Positions 24,696 through 32,749 of a DNA stretch of 64,000 bases are shown piece after piece. Positions within the stretch are counted from its first letter, which is position 1, and every line of letters starts with the position of its first letter. The translations under genes and the position numbers were made by a program. The notes under the pieces are model-generated. The model was not told the origin of the DNA and searched no databases. It worked only from the letters and a program-made list of their open reading frames with translations. The DNA comes from Alphaproteobacteria bacterium. GTDB taxonomy: Bacteria; Pseudomonadota; Alphaproteobacteria; JANSWW01. The stretch lies in the NCBI GenBank assembly GCA_024743275.1, contig JANSWW010000006.1, positions 186,001 through 250,000 of the forward strand, read 5' to 3'.

Positions 24696-25916
24696 ATGGA
24701 AGGCCTCAGCCTCTTCCTGCAAGCCCTGACCCTCCAGGCGGGCTACAACGCCGCCGTTGTCGCCATCGGCGCCGGTCTGCTGGGACTGGCGGCGGGTGGG
24801 GCCGGCGCCTTCATCTTCCTGCGCAAACGCGCCCTCGTCTCCGACGCGGTGAGCCACGCGACCCTGCCAGGCGTCGGACTCGCCTTCCTGCTGATGGTCG
24901 CCCTTGGCGGCGACGGACGGTCGCTGGCCGGTCTCATTCTCGGCTCGGCGGTATCCGCCGGCATCGGTCTCGTCCTGGTCGACTGGATCACGCGCAAGAC
25001 GCGGCTGGGCGAAGACGCGGCGATCGGGGCCATCCTCTCGGTATTCTTCGGCGCCGGAATCGTGCTGTTGACCGTGATCCAGAACACCTCCGGCGGGCGC
25101 CAGGCGGGGCTGGAGAGTTTCCTGCTCGGCTCGACGGCCGGCATGCTGTTCGACGAGGCGGTGATGATCGCGGTCGCCGGCGGGATCACGGCGGCCCTGG
25201 TGTTCGCGATGCGCCGTCCGATGACCCTGGTCGCGTTCGACCCTGAATTCGCCGCGGCCAACGGCGTTCACGTGCAGCGGACCGATCTCGCCATGATGGG
25301 TCTCGCGCTGCTGGTAACCGTGATCGGCCTGAAGGTGGTCGGCCTCATCCTCATCATCGCACTGCTGATCATCCCCGCGGTGGCGGCCCGCTTCTGGACC
25401 GAACGTGTTGGACGTATGATCTGGATCGCCAGCCTGATCGGCGGTCTCAGCGGTTTCTGCGGGGCCGCCCTGTCCTCGGCCTTTGTCGCCTTGCCGGCCG
25501 GGCCGATGATCGTCCTGCTCTGCTTCGCGCTGTTCACCTTCTCCCTGCTTTTCTCGCCCGGCCGGGGGGCCTTCGCGGCTCTGATCGCCCGGCGGCGCTT
25601 CCAGCATCGGGTGCATATCCGCCAGGGACTTTTGTCCATGGCGCGGGAAGAGCCGATCTACGACGGGCTGACGCTGAGCGTTCTGCGTAGAGGCGGTTAC
25701 CTCAACCCCGACGGCACGCCGACGGTCAACGGCCGGGCGGCGGCGGCAAAGGCGGTTTTGGACGAGGCGCGCTGGAAAGTCGCCCGAAGCCGGCGGCAAT
25801 TGGATCGGGAAACGGGCGCCGATGACGGCCTTACCCGGATCGAGACCGTGCTCACCCCCGACCAGATCGCCGATATCGACGCCCAGCTCGCCTTGAAGAA
25901 GGGGGGTGTCTCATGA
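24696..25916 (+). CDS. Manganese/zinc ABC transporter permease with C-terminal extension
   Basis: 406 residues. The first ~285 form the ABC-3 type permease with about eight membrane helices (NAAVVAIGAGLLGLAAGGAGAF, ATLPGVGLAFLLMVALGG, KVVGLILIIALLIIPAVAARFW). From about 290 a cytoplasmic tail follows (LIARRRFQHRVHIRQGLLSMAREEPIYDGLTLSVLRRGGYL...), including a segment that resembles a winged-helix and a basic helix (WKVARSRRQLDRE). Such tails occur on the first of two permeases in SitC/MntC-type systems. Its stop overlaps the next permease (ATGA). Confidence 0.9.
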   Translation: MEGLSLFLQALTLQAGYNAAVVAIGAGLLGLAAGGAGAFIFLRKRALVSDAVSHATLPGVGLAFLLMVALGGDGRSLAGLILGSAVSAGIGLVLVDWITRKTRLGEDAAIGAILSVFFGAGIVLLTVIQNTSGGRQAGLESFLLGSTAGMLFDEAVMIAVAGGITAALVFAMRRPMTLVAFDPEFAAANGVHVQRTDLAMMGLALLVTVIGLKVVGLILIIALLIIPAVAARFWTERVGRMIWIASLIGGLSGFCGAALSSAFVALPAGPMIVLLCFALFTFSLLFSPGRGAFAALIARRRFQHRVHIRQGLLSMAREEPIYDGLTLSVLRRGGYLNPDGTPTVNGRAAAAKAVLDEARWKVARSRRQLDRETGADDGLTRIETVLTPDQIADIDAQLALKKGGVS

Positions 25917-26842
25917 GCGCCGAGTTCGTCCAACTGAGCCTGACGCCGATGATCGTCGGCGTTCTCGCGGCGATCGCCTGCGCCCTACCCGGCAATTTCC
26001 TGCTGCTGCGCCGCCAGGCGCTGATCGGCGACGCGATCAGCCATGTGGTCCTGCCGGGCATCGTCGTCGCCTTCCTGGTCACGGGGACCGTCACCGCCTG
26101 GCCGATGATGATCGGCGCCGGGCTCGCGGCCCTGGTCTCGGTCGCGATGATCGAGGGCATCAAACGTCTCGGCCGGATCGAACCGGGTGCTGCGATGGGC
26201 GTGGTGTTCACCACCCTCTTCGCCGCCGGGGTCGTGTTGCTGGAACAGTCGGACACCAGCGGCGTCCATCTCGATGTCGAGCATGCCCTCTACGGCAATC
26301 TCGAAAGCCTGATCTGGTTCGATGCCGAGGGGTGGGCGTCCCTGCTCGACCCGGTCGCCCTTGCCGGCCTGCCGCCGCAGATCCTGCGGCTGGCGGTCAT
26401 CCTCGTCCTCACCCTGGCGCTATTGGGCCTGTTCTGGAAGGAATTGGCGATCTCGACCTTCGATCCGGGCTTTGCCCAGGCGGTCGGGATCCCGGTCCGC
26501 GCGATCGGATTCGGGCTCGTCATGGCCGCCGCGATCGCCGCTGTCGCCTCCTTCGACGCGGTCGGATCGATCATCGTGATCGCCATGTTCGTGTGCCCAC
26601 CGGCCGCCGCGCGGCTGATGACCAACAGCCTTGGCCATCAGATCGGTTGGAGCGTCTTCTTCGCGGCCTCCGCCGCCATCGTCGGCTATATCGCCGCCGG
26701 CTATGGCCCGATCTGGCTCGGCGGTGTCCATGCGGTGAGCGCGGCCGGCATGATCGCGACCGTCTCAGGGCTGATCCTGGCGCTCTGCGCGCTCTTCGGA
26801 CCCGCCCGCAACCGTTTGTCCGCGCCCTCGGAGGGCCAATAG
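25913..26842 (+). CDS. Manganese/zinc ABC transporter second permease
   Basis: 309 residues, ABC-3 permease with about eight or nine membrane helices (MIVGVLAAIACALPGNFLLLRRQALIGDAISHVVLPG; DAVGSIIVIAMFVCPPAAARLMT). The ALIGDAISHVVLPG segment is the usual ATPase-coupling motif. Translation is coupled to the preceding permease by the ATGA overlap. The two permeases would form a heterodimer with the single ATPase and binding protein. Confidence 0.92.
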   Translation: MSAEFVQLSLTPMIVGVLAAIACALPGNFLLLRRQALIGDAISHVVLPGIVVAFLVTGTVTAWPMMIGAGLAALVSVAMIEGIKRLGRIEPGAAMGVVFTTLFAAGVVLLEQSDTSGVHLDVEHALYGNLESLIWFDAEGWASLLDPVALAGLPPQILRLAVILVLTLALLGLFWKELAISTFDPGFAQAVGIPVRAIGFGLVMAAAIAAVASFDAVGSIIVIAMFVCPPAAARLMTNSLGHQIGWSVFFAASAAIVGYIAAGYGPIWLGGVHAVSAAGMIATVSGLILALCALFGPARNRLSAPSEGQ

Positions 26843-26925
26843 GTTAGGTTGGCGGATAGGGAGAGACAAAGCCGCACACTCTATTTTACAGTCGCCGATG
26901 GGATCGAGTTCACAGAACTGGCGAC

Positions 26926-28620
26926 ATGAAACATAGCTTTCCAGGCCCAGCGACCGCGTTCCGGCCGGGAATCGCCGGCACGGCATGGCGCCCCTTTTTC
27001 GCCACGACGATCCTGTCCCTGGGGCTGACCTTGCCTATCCTGGCGGCCGCGCAGCCACTCCGGGTTGGGGCGTACGACAACGCGCCGAAGATCTTCATCG
27101 ACGATCGCGGCGCCGTGTCGGGTTTCTTCGCCGAATTGACCACGATCCTCGCTAACGATGTCGGGCATCCCATCGACTTTGTGGTTTGCGAGTGGAATGA
27201 CTGCCTGGCCAAGCTCGAAGCGGGCGAGATCGACCTCATGCCGGATGTCGCCTATTCGAAAGCCCGCGAGCAGCGGTTTCAGTTCGGCCACGAGGCCGTG
27301 ATCCACAGTTGGTCGGCCGTGGTGGTCGACAATGGCGATCAGATCGCCGCCATGCAGGATTTCGAGGGCAAACGGGTCGCCGTGGTCGCCGGGTCGATCC
27401 AGGACTCCCATCTGCGGATGACGGCCGAAGAGACGGGCGTCACGGTGGAGGTGGTCGGCGCCCCATCCTTCGAAAAGGTCTTCGAAGCGGTCCAGTCGGG
27501 AGCCGCGGACGCCGGCATCGCCAATCACTTCTTCGCCGACGCCCATGCGGTGGATTACGGATTGAGCCAGGCGACCATGCGCTTTCGGCCGAGTTCGATC
27601 TATTTCGCCTATGCGCCGGGGTTGGACAGCGAACAGATCGCCCAGTTCGACGCCGCCCTCGCCGCCCTCAAGGCGGACCCGGAGTCGGCCTTTTACGCGC
27701 TGCGGAAGGGCTGGCTGGAAATGGAGCCCGAAAACGCGATTCCCCCCTGGGTCACGATCGGTCTGATCGGCTTGCTTTCCGTCATCTGCCTGCTCAGCCT
27801 GTTCATCTACATCCTTCGCCGCGAAGTCCGCCGGGCGACCGCGACCGCGCACCGCGCCATGGAAGCCGCGGTCAGCGCCAATCAGGCGAAGTCTGAATTC
27901 CTCGCCAATATGAGCCACGATCTCAGAACGCCACTGAATTCCATCATCGGCTTTTCCGACATGATGAAGATGGAGGCGTTCGGGCCGGTCGGGAACAGCC
28001 GCTATCTCGACTATCTCAACGACATCAACAAATGCGGCAATCAGTTGCTCGCGCTGATTGACGATATCCTCGACCTGACCCGGATCGAGAACCAGGACTA
28101 TACCCTGGACATGAAATGGCTCGATCTGAAGCCGCTGATCGACGATTGCGTCGCCCGCCATACCCCGATCCTGAAGGCGGAGAACCGAAAGCCCATCGCC
28201 GTACAACTGCCCCATGCCCCGGTGGCGATCCAGGCGGATGCCAACGCCATGGCCCAGATCCTCGACAATCTGATCGGCAACGCGATCAAGCATGGCGGCC
28301 CCGACGCGGCGATCACGCTCGGCTGGCGAAGCGGGGCCGATGGGGCCGCCCTCTATGTCCAGGATACCGGGGTGGGCATCCCGGCCGAACGCATCGGGGA
28401 ACTGACCAAACCGTTCTATCAGGCCTATCAGGCGCAGCAGCCCTCGGCGATGCTGAGACGCAAGGTGGAGGGCATCGGGCTCGGCCTCAACATCGTCGAC
28501 CGGCTCTGTCGCCTGCAGGACATGATGTTGAGCATCCAGTCCGATGAAGGCCGTGGATCGACCTTCTCAGTCGTCCTCCAGCCACAGAACGTCCGGTTCG
28601 GCGCGCAATCCCTCGCCTGA
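26926..28620 (+). CDS. Sensor histidine kinase with periplasmic solute-binding domain
   Basis: 564 residues. After a signal-anchor (FATTILSLGLTLPILAAAQPL) comes a family-3 solute-binding domain (about 38-265: LRVGAYDNAPKIFIDDRGAVSGFFAE, LDLMPDVAYSKAREQRFQF), then one membrane helix (VTIGLIGLLSVICLLSLFIYIL, about 277-298), HisKA with the phospho-acceptor H331 in FLANMSHDLRTPLNS, and an HATPase domain (N box DNLIGNAIKHGG, G1 DTGVGIP, G2 GIGLGLNIV). The ligand is unknown. No response regulator is next to it, so it is an orphan kinase here. It follows the Mn importer by 83 bp, but co-regulation is only a possibility. Confidence 0.9.
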   Translation: MKHSFPGPATAFRPGIAGTAWRPFFATTILSLGLTLPILAAAQPLRVGAYDNAPKIFIDDRGAVSGFFAELTTILANDVGHPIDFVVCEWNDCLAKLEAGEIDLMPDVAYSKAREQRFQFGHEAVIHSWSAVVVDNGDQIAAMQDFEGKRVAVVAGSIQDSHLRMTAEETGVTVEVVGAPSFEKVFEAVQSGAADAGIANHFFADAHAVDYGLSQATMRFRPSSIYFAYAPGLDSEQIAQFDAALAALKADPESAFYALRKGWLEMEPENAIPPWVTIGLIGLLSVICLLSLFIYILRREVRRATATAHRAMEAAVSANQAKSEFLANMSHDLRTPLNSIIGFSDMMKMEAFGPVGNSRYLDYLNDINKCGNQLLALIDDILDLTRIENQDYTLDMKWLDLKPLIDDCVARHTPILKAENRKPIAVQLPHAPVAIQADANAMAQILDNLIGNAIKHGGPDAAITLGWRSGADGAALYVQDTGVGIPAERIGELTKPFYQAYQAQQPSAMLRRKVEGIGLGLNIVDRLCRLQDMMLSIQSDEGRGSTFSVVLQPQNVRFGAQSLA

Positions 28621-28641
28621 CCGGGCGTTCACACCATTTGC

Positions 28642-29511
28642 CTAGCCGCCGACGAAGCTGATCGCCGTACCGAAGCCGGTCGCCGGCGGCACCGTCACCC
28701 GGTCCCCTGCCCTGATATGGGCGATCCCCGCATTGGCGAGAATGAAGCCGACCGCGTCGAGATCGGCGACCTGAACGGTGTAGGCCGCGAAATGCGGCGT
28801 TTCGGGGCAGTCCTCGGCGGGATTGACGCCGAACCGGTCGACCATTCCCATCGGGGTCAGCACCAGGATCCGGCCCAGCAACGTCACAACCGAAAGAGTG
28901 TCATGCGTAACCGCGACGGCCCTTTCGCCGCAGAGACGCCGGTAGATGTCGGCCAATGCCGGCGGATCCTCGGCGATCATCACCACATCGACCAATCGCT
29001 GGGCGCCGTTCGCGTGGCGCTGATATTCCCGCTTCCAGAAGAGATGCGGGGCGGTCTGCTTGCAGGTGAAGAAGCGGGCATCGGGCAGGGCGGGGTCGGT
29101 GGCGAAGGCGAGATCGAAGGCCACCGTCGCCGTCTCTCCGCTCGGCAGCGTGGTCGTCCGTTCGAAATGGAACGGATCCCAGGGACCGAAGCCGAGATCG
29201 TTGTAGCGCCGCTGTTCCGAGGCGGTGTCGAGTCCCTCGAAGACCAGCATGGAAAAGCCCTCGCGCCTTTCCAGGAAGTCGCGGTTGAACTCCCCGAAGC
29301 TGAAGGTGCGGCCCACTTCCGGGAACAGTTTTTCGGGATAGGCGACGGTCAGGATTTCCAGGAAGCTGCCGTCCAACTGGACCAGGGAGTTGTCCGTCCC
29401 CCAATCGTGGCTGGCGCGTGGGGTCAGCGTGAAGCCCATGGCGCGGTATCGATCGCGGGCCGCCTCCAGATCGCGGACCGGCAAAACCAAATGATCTATT
29501 CCCTGACGCAT
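28642..29511 (-). CDS. VOC-superfamily protein (glyoxalase-like domain)
   Basis: 289 residues; the first half has the VOC fold (MRQGIDHLVLPVRDLEAARDRYRAMGFTLTPRASH, LVQLDGSFLEILTV), with a second glyoxalase-like half (RLVDVVMIAEDPPALADIYRRL, HFAAYTVQVADLD). His and Glu ligands are present in both N-terminal strands. This is the glyoxalase-like (PF13468-type) family with diverse, mostly unknown substrates. ATG 29511 gives the typical start. The 138-bp gap upstream to the YbjN gene shows no further gene. Confidence 0.82.
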   Translation of the reverse strand: MRQGIDHLVLPVRDLEAARDRYRAMGFTLTPRASHDWGTDNSLVQLDGSFLEILTVAYPEKLFPEVGRTFSFGEFNRDFLERREGFSMLVFEGLDTASEQRRYNDLGFGPWDPFHFERTTTLPSGETATVAFDLAFATDPALPDARFFTCKQTAPHLFWKREYQRHANGAQRLVDVVMIAEDPPALADIYRRLCGERAVAVTHDTLSVVTLLGRILVLTPMGMVDRFGVNPAEDCPETPHFAAYTVQVADLDAVGFILANAGIAHIRAGDRVTVPPATGFGTAISFVGG

Positions 29512-29649
29512 TCCGTTTATCCCTTTGCCTGCACCCCGGGGATCCGGCCCCAAGCCACCGTCGCCGAAGGGATAGCACGTCACCGCTGGGACGCGGGAGG
29601 AAATGGGCCTGAAAGGCGGCCCAAGCCGGAACGGTTACGGAGACGGGGT

Positions 29650-30153
29650 CTACGCCTCGCCCACCGTATCAAGCATCGAGGCGGCGATCGCCTCTTCGGC
29701 CGACTTGCCGCCCCAGAGCACGAATTGGAACGCCGGGTAGAAACGCTCGCATTCGCCGATAGCGACATCCATCAGATCCTCGACCATCTCCACGCTGGCC
29801 GCCGGAGCGCCCCGCATGGGAACGGTGTGACGGAACATGGTGACCCCGTCCTCGGAACTGAGATCGAAATGACCGAGCCACAGCCGCTCGTTCACGAGCG
29901 CCAGAAGCTGGGCCACGTCCCCCATCTTGGACTTCGGCGCGCGGGAATCGAACAGGCAGGAGAAATGCAGCGCGTGCAGCTCTTCCCGCCAGCAGAAAAA
30001 CAGGTGGAAATCACACCACCGTCCCGTCACCTCGACCGCCAACTCGTCATCGCTCGACCGGTCGAACGCCCATTCATTGGCTTCGACAAGCTGCTCCACG
30101 ATGTCGAGGGGATTGGCCGGTGAGTCGCCGCCGGAGATCAGTCTCAGGGTCAT
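29650..30153 (-). CDS. YbjN-domain protein
   Basis: 167 residues with the YbjN / type III secretion chaperone-like fold: NPLDIVEQLVEANEWAFDRSSDDELAVEVTGRWCDFHLFFCWREELHALHFSC, ending VEDLMDVAIGECERFYPAFQFVLWGGKSAEEAI. ATG 30153 has a GGGAGG ribosome site. In related alphaproteobacteria YbjN is commonly followed by proC and a BMFP gene; here proC is missing and an AT-rich non-coding stretch sits between YbjN and the BMFP gene. YbjN proteins affect motility and stress in enterics; no role can be read here. Confidence 0.85.
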   Translation of the reverse strand: MTLRLISGGDSPANPLDIVEQLVEANEWAFDRSSDDELAVEVTGRWCDFHLFFCWREELHALHFSCLFDSRAPKSKMGDVAQLLALVNERLWLGHFDLSSEDGVTMFRHTVPMRGAPAASVEMVEDLMDVAIGECERFYPAFQFVLWGGKSAEEAIAASMLDTVGEA

Positions 30154-30331
30154 GGCTCGCCTCCCAGTCAATGGGCCGAAATGGCCCGGACAAGTGAATC
30201 ACCAGATTTGGTAAGACAAACCGAATGACCCACTAGGGACTGTAGGATGGCATTCATCTGCCCGGACAGCAACACAAGATTTAGCGTCGACCGTTAAATT
30301 ATTGCGACATCTAGTGGGCTGTTTGAAACCT

Positions 30332-30351
30332 TGTGAACAACCTGTGGATAA
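30332..30351. other. Pair of DnaA-box-like sites in an AT-rich intergenic region
   Basis: TGTGGATAA at 30343-30351 is a perfect reverse-strand DnaA box (TTATCCACA). TGTGAACAA at 30332-30340, in the same direction and 11 bp away, differs from the relaxed consensus at one position. The 221-bp gap 30154-30374 is locally AT-rich (for example TTAAATTATTG at 30294-30304) and has no gene. This may be a DnaA-controlled site, a titration site, or part of an origin; see findings. Confidence 0.5.
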
Positions 30352-30374
30352 GCACGAAGTATTATACTTATCCG

Positions 30375-30788
30375 TTACTTATCGGTGGTTTTTGAGGCTG
30401 TCTTCGAAGTTGCGCGGGGCTTCGTCGCGGCGGTCCGCTTCGGTTTCGCGGCCGCCGTCGAGGTTTTCGTGGAGGCCTTGGCCGCGGTCCTGGCGGCGGG
30501 CTTCTTCGCGGGCGCGGGCTTCTTCGCGGGGGCCTTTTCGAGGCTCTCGATCCGGGCCTCGAGGGCGGCGAGTCGCTCCTTCAGGGTCTCGTTCTCGAGA
30601 CGGGCGGCCTCGGCCATCGCCTCGACCGCGTGGAAATCCTCCCGGCTGACCAGATCGAGGTCGGCGGCGACGCGTTCGAAACGCTGGCGGACCATCTGTT
30701 CCACCTCGTCGCGCACCCCCGTGGCCGCGCCGACCGCTCCGGAGGCGACCCGCGCCAAATCCTCAATGAAGCGTACCCGTTCGCGCAT
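30375..30788 (-). CDS. UbiK-like accessory factor (BMFP domain) with lysine/alanine-rich tail
   Basis: 137 residues: residues about 1-85 are a coiled-coil BMFP domain (RFIEDLARVASGAVGAATGVRDEVEQMVRQRFERVAADLDLVSREDF, EAARLENETLKERLAALEARIESLEKA), related to the UbiK ubiquinone-synthesis accessory factor. The rest is a low-complexity KPAPAKKPAARTAAKAS-type tail like histone H1. The tail could bind nucleic acid or be unstructured; both are inference. ATG 30788 has GGAGAC upstream. It is divergent from hldD. Confidence 0.82.
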   Translation of the reverse strand: MRERVRFIEDLARVASGAVGAATGVRDEVEQMVRQRFERVAADLDLVSREDFHAVEAMAEAARLENETLKERLAALEARIESLEKAPAKKPAPAKKPAARTAAKASTKTSTAAAKPKRTAATKPRATSKTASKTTDK

Positions 30789-30909
30789 GGGAGTCTCCTT
30801 TCCCGAAAACCTTAGTGACGTCATATGGTCCGATATGGCAGTCCTTTAACGCATTGACAGGGCGGATGCGACCCTCTGTCAGACATCCGGATTGTTAATG
30901 GGGTCATTC

Positions 30910-31887
30910 ATGATCGTGATTACCGGCGGCGCCGGGTTCATCGGATCCAATCTCGCGGCCGGATTGGAGGCGCGCGGCCTCGACGACATCATCGTTGTCG
31001 ACTGGCTCGGACACGAGGACAAGTGGCGCAATCTCGCCCAGCGGAATCTGGCCGACGTGATCATGCCGGAAGACCTCTGGAGCTTTCTGGAAAAGGTCTG
31101 GCGGGAAGTCGACGCGGTCTTCCACATGGGTGCGATCTCCGCGACCACCGAGCGGGACGTGGACCTCATCGTCAAATCCAACATCCGGCTCTCCCTCGAT
31201 CTGTGGGAATGGTGCACCACGCATCAGAAGCCGTTCATCTATGCCTCCTCGGCGGCGACCTATGGCGACGGATCGGCGGGCTTCGACGACCAAGCGGATC
31301 TCGCGGACCTTCATCCGATGAACGCCTATGGCTGGTCGAAGCATCTCGTCGACCGGCGGATCGCGTCGCTCGTGACGCGGGGCGATCCGACCCCGCCCTT
31401 CTGGGCCGGCATGAAGTTCTTCAACGTCTACGGCCCGAACGAATATCACAAGGAAGGCCAGATGAGCGTCGTCGCCCAGATGGCGCCGAAGATTCTGGCC
31501 GATGCCCCGGTAACCCTGTTCCGGTCCCACCGGCCGGACTATGAGGACGGCGGGCAGTTGCGCGACTTCGTCCATGTCGACGACACGGTCGATGTCATGT
31601 CCTGGCTCTACGAGAACCGCCCGGAAAGCGCGCTCTACAACTGCGGTACCGGTCAGGCGCGGAGCTTTCTCGATCTCGCCAAGGCGGCCCACGACGCCGT
31701 GCAGAAACCCCTCAGGGTGACCTGGGTCGACACCCCCGAGGCGATCCGGGACAAATATCAGTATTTCACCGAGAGCAAGACCGACCGCCTGCGCCAAGCC
31801 GGGTATACCAAACCCTTCACCCGGCTGGAGGACGGGGTCGCCGGCTATGTGCGCGACCATCTCGCGCAAGAAGATCCCTATCGATAG
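30910..31887 (+). CDS. hldD: ADP-L-glycero-D-manno-heptose 6-epimerase
   Basis: 325 residues, extended short-chain dehydrogenase: NADP-binding VITGGAGFIGSNLA, IYASSAATYGDG (catalytic Ser/Thr), and YGWSKH for Y-x-x-x-K; MKFFNVYGPNEYHK is characteristic of HldD. It epimerises ADP-D,D-heptose to ADP-L,D-heptose for the lipopolysaccharide inner core. Start ATG 30910 is preferred to 30892, which lacks a clear ribosome site. The window thus supports a heptose-containing LPS, in line with the GmhB-like gene at 16419. Confidence 0.93.
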   Translation: MIVITGGAGFIGSNLAAGLEARGLDDIIVVDWLGHEDKWRNLAQRNLADVIMPEDLWSFLEKVWREVDAVFHMGAISATTERDVDLIVKSNIRLSLDLWEWCTTHQKPFIYASSAATYGDGSAGFDDQADLADLHPMNAYGWSKHLVDRRIASLVTRGDPTPPFWAGMKFFNVYGPNEYHKEGQMSVVAQMAPKILADAPVTLFRSHRPDYEDGGQLRDFVHVDDTVDVMSWLYENRPESALYNCGTGQARSFLDLAKAAHDAVQKPLRVTWVDTPEAIRDKYQYFTESKTDRLRQAGYTKPFTRLEDGVAGYVRDHLAQEDPYR

Positions 31888-31941
31888 GGACGTCGACTCC
31901 CATATAGAGGCGTCCCCACCCCGCGAACGGCAGACCCCACC

Positions 31942-32742
31942 ATGGACTTTCCGGTCATCGACCCCGTCGCCCTCGATCTCGGCTTCATCCAGATCCGCTG
32001 GTATGCGCTCGCCTATATCGCCGGCATCCTCGGCGGCTGGCGCTATGCCATCTGGGTCGTCAAACGCCACCCGATCAGCTTCGACACGGCAAAGCTGGAG
32101 GAGTTCGTCACCTGGGCGACGGTCGGGATCGTGATCGGCGGCCGACTGGGCTTCGTGATCTTCTATCGCCCCTTCTACTATTTCGGCGAAGCGCCGCTGG
32201 AGATCTTCCAGATCTGGAAGGGCGGCATGGCCTTCCACGGCGGCATGCTGGGCGTGCTGATCGCCGCCATCCTGTTCTGCCGCAAGCATGACATTTCGGT
32301 CCTGAAATTCGGCGACGCGGTCTGTGCGGCGGCCCCGATCGGCCTGTTCTTCGGCCGGATCGCCAATTTCATCAACGGCGAGATCTGGGGCCGGCCGAGC
32401 GATGTGCCCTGGGCCATCATCTTCCCAAAGGCTGGTCCCGAACCGAGACATCCGGCCCAGCTCTACGAGGGCGCGGTGGAAGGCCTGCTGCTGTTCCTGG
32501 TCCTATTCTATCTCGTGCGTTTCACCCGGGCCAAGGAAACGCCGGGCCTGATCGCGGGCATCTTCTTCCTGGGCTATGGCGTGGGCCGGTTCTTTGTCGA
32601 GTTCGTGCGCGGCATCGACCCGGTGCTGGGGCTGTTCATCAACGACACCTTCAGCATGGGCCAGTTCCTCTGCCTGCCGATGATCGCATTGGGCCTCTAT
32701 CTGATCCGCAGCGCCCGGCGCACCGGCCCCACCCCCGCGTGA
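31942..32742 (+). CDS. lgt: Prolipoprotein diacylglyceryl transferase
   Basis: 266-residue inner-membrane enzyme with seven expected helices that moves a diacylglyceryl group from phosphatidylglycerol to the lipobox cysteine. Conserved elements: IQIRWYALAYIAGILGG, MAFHGGMLGV, FGRIANFINGEIWGRPSDVPWA (Lgt signature) and GYGVGRFFVEFVR. First gene of the lgt-MidA-pgeF cluster; the next ORF begins 7 bp downstream. Confidence 0.96.
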   Translation: MDFPVIDPVALDLGFIQIRWYALAYIAGILGGWRYAIWVVKRHPISFDTAKLEEFVTWATVGIVIGGRLGFVIFYRPFYYFGEAPLEIFQIWKGGMAFHGGMLGVLIAAILFCRKHDISVLKFGDAVCAAAPIGLFFGRIANFINGEIWGRPSDVPWAIIFPKAGPEPRHPAQLYEGAVEGLLLFLVLFYLVRFTRAKETPGLIAGIFFLGYGVGRFFVEFVRGIDPVLGLFINDTFSMGQFLCLPMIALGLYLIRSARRTGPTPA

Positions 32743-32749
32743 TCGCGCC

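Noticed and set aside
30904..32451. 515-residue minus-strand frame across hldD and lgt
   Set aside because: Antisense to two well-recognised genes; no motifs of its own.
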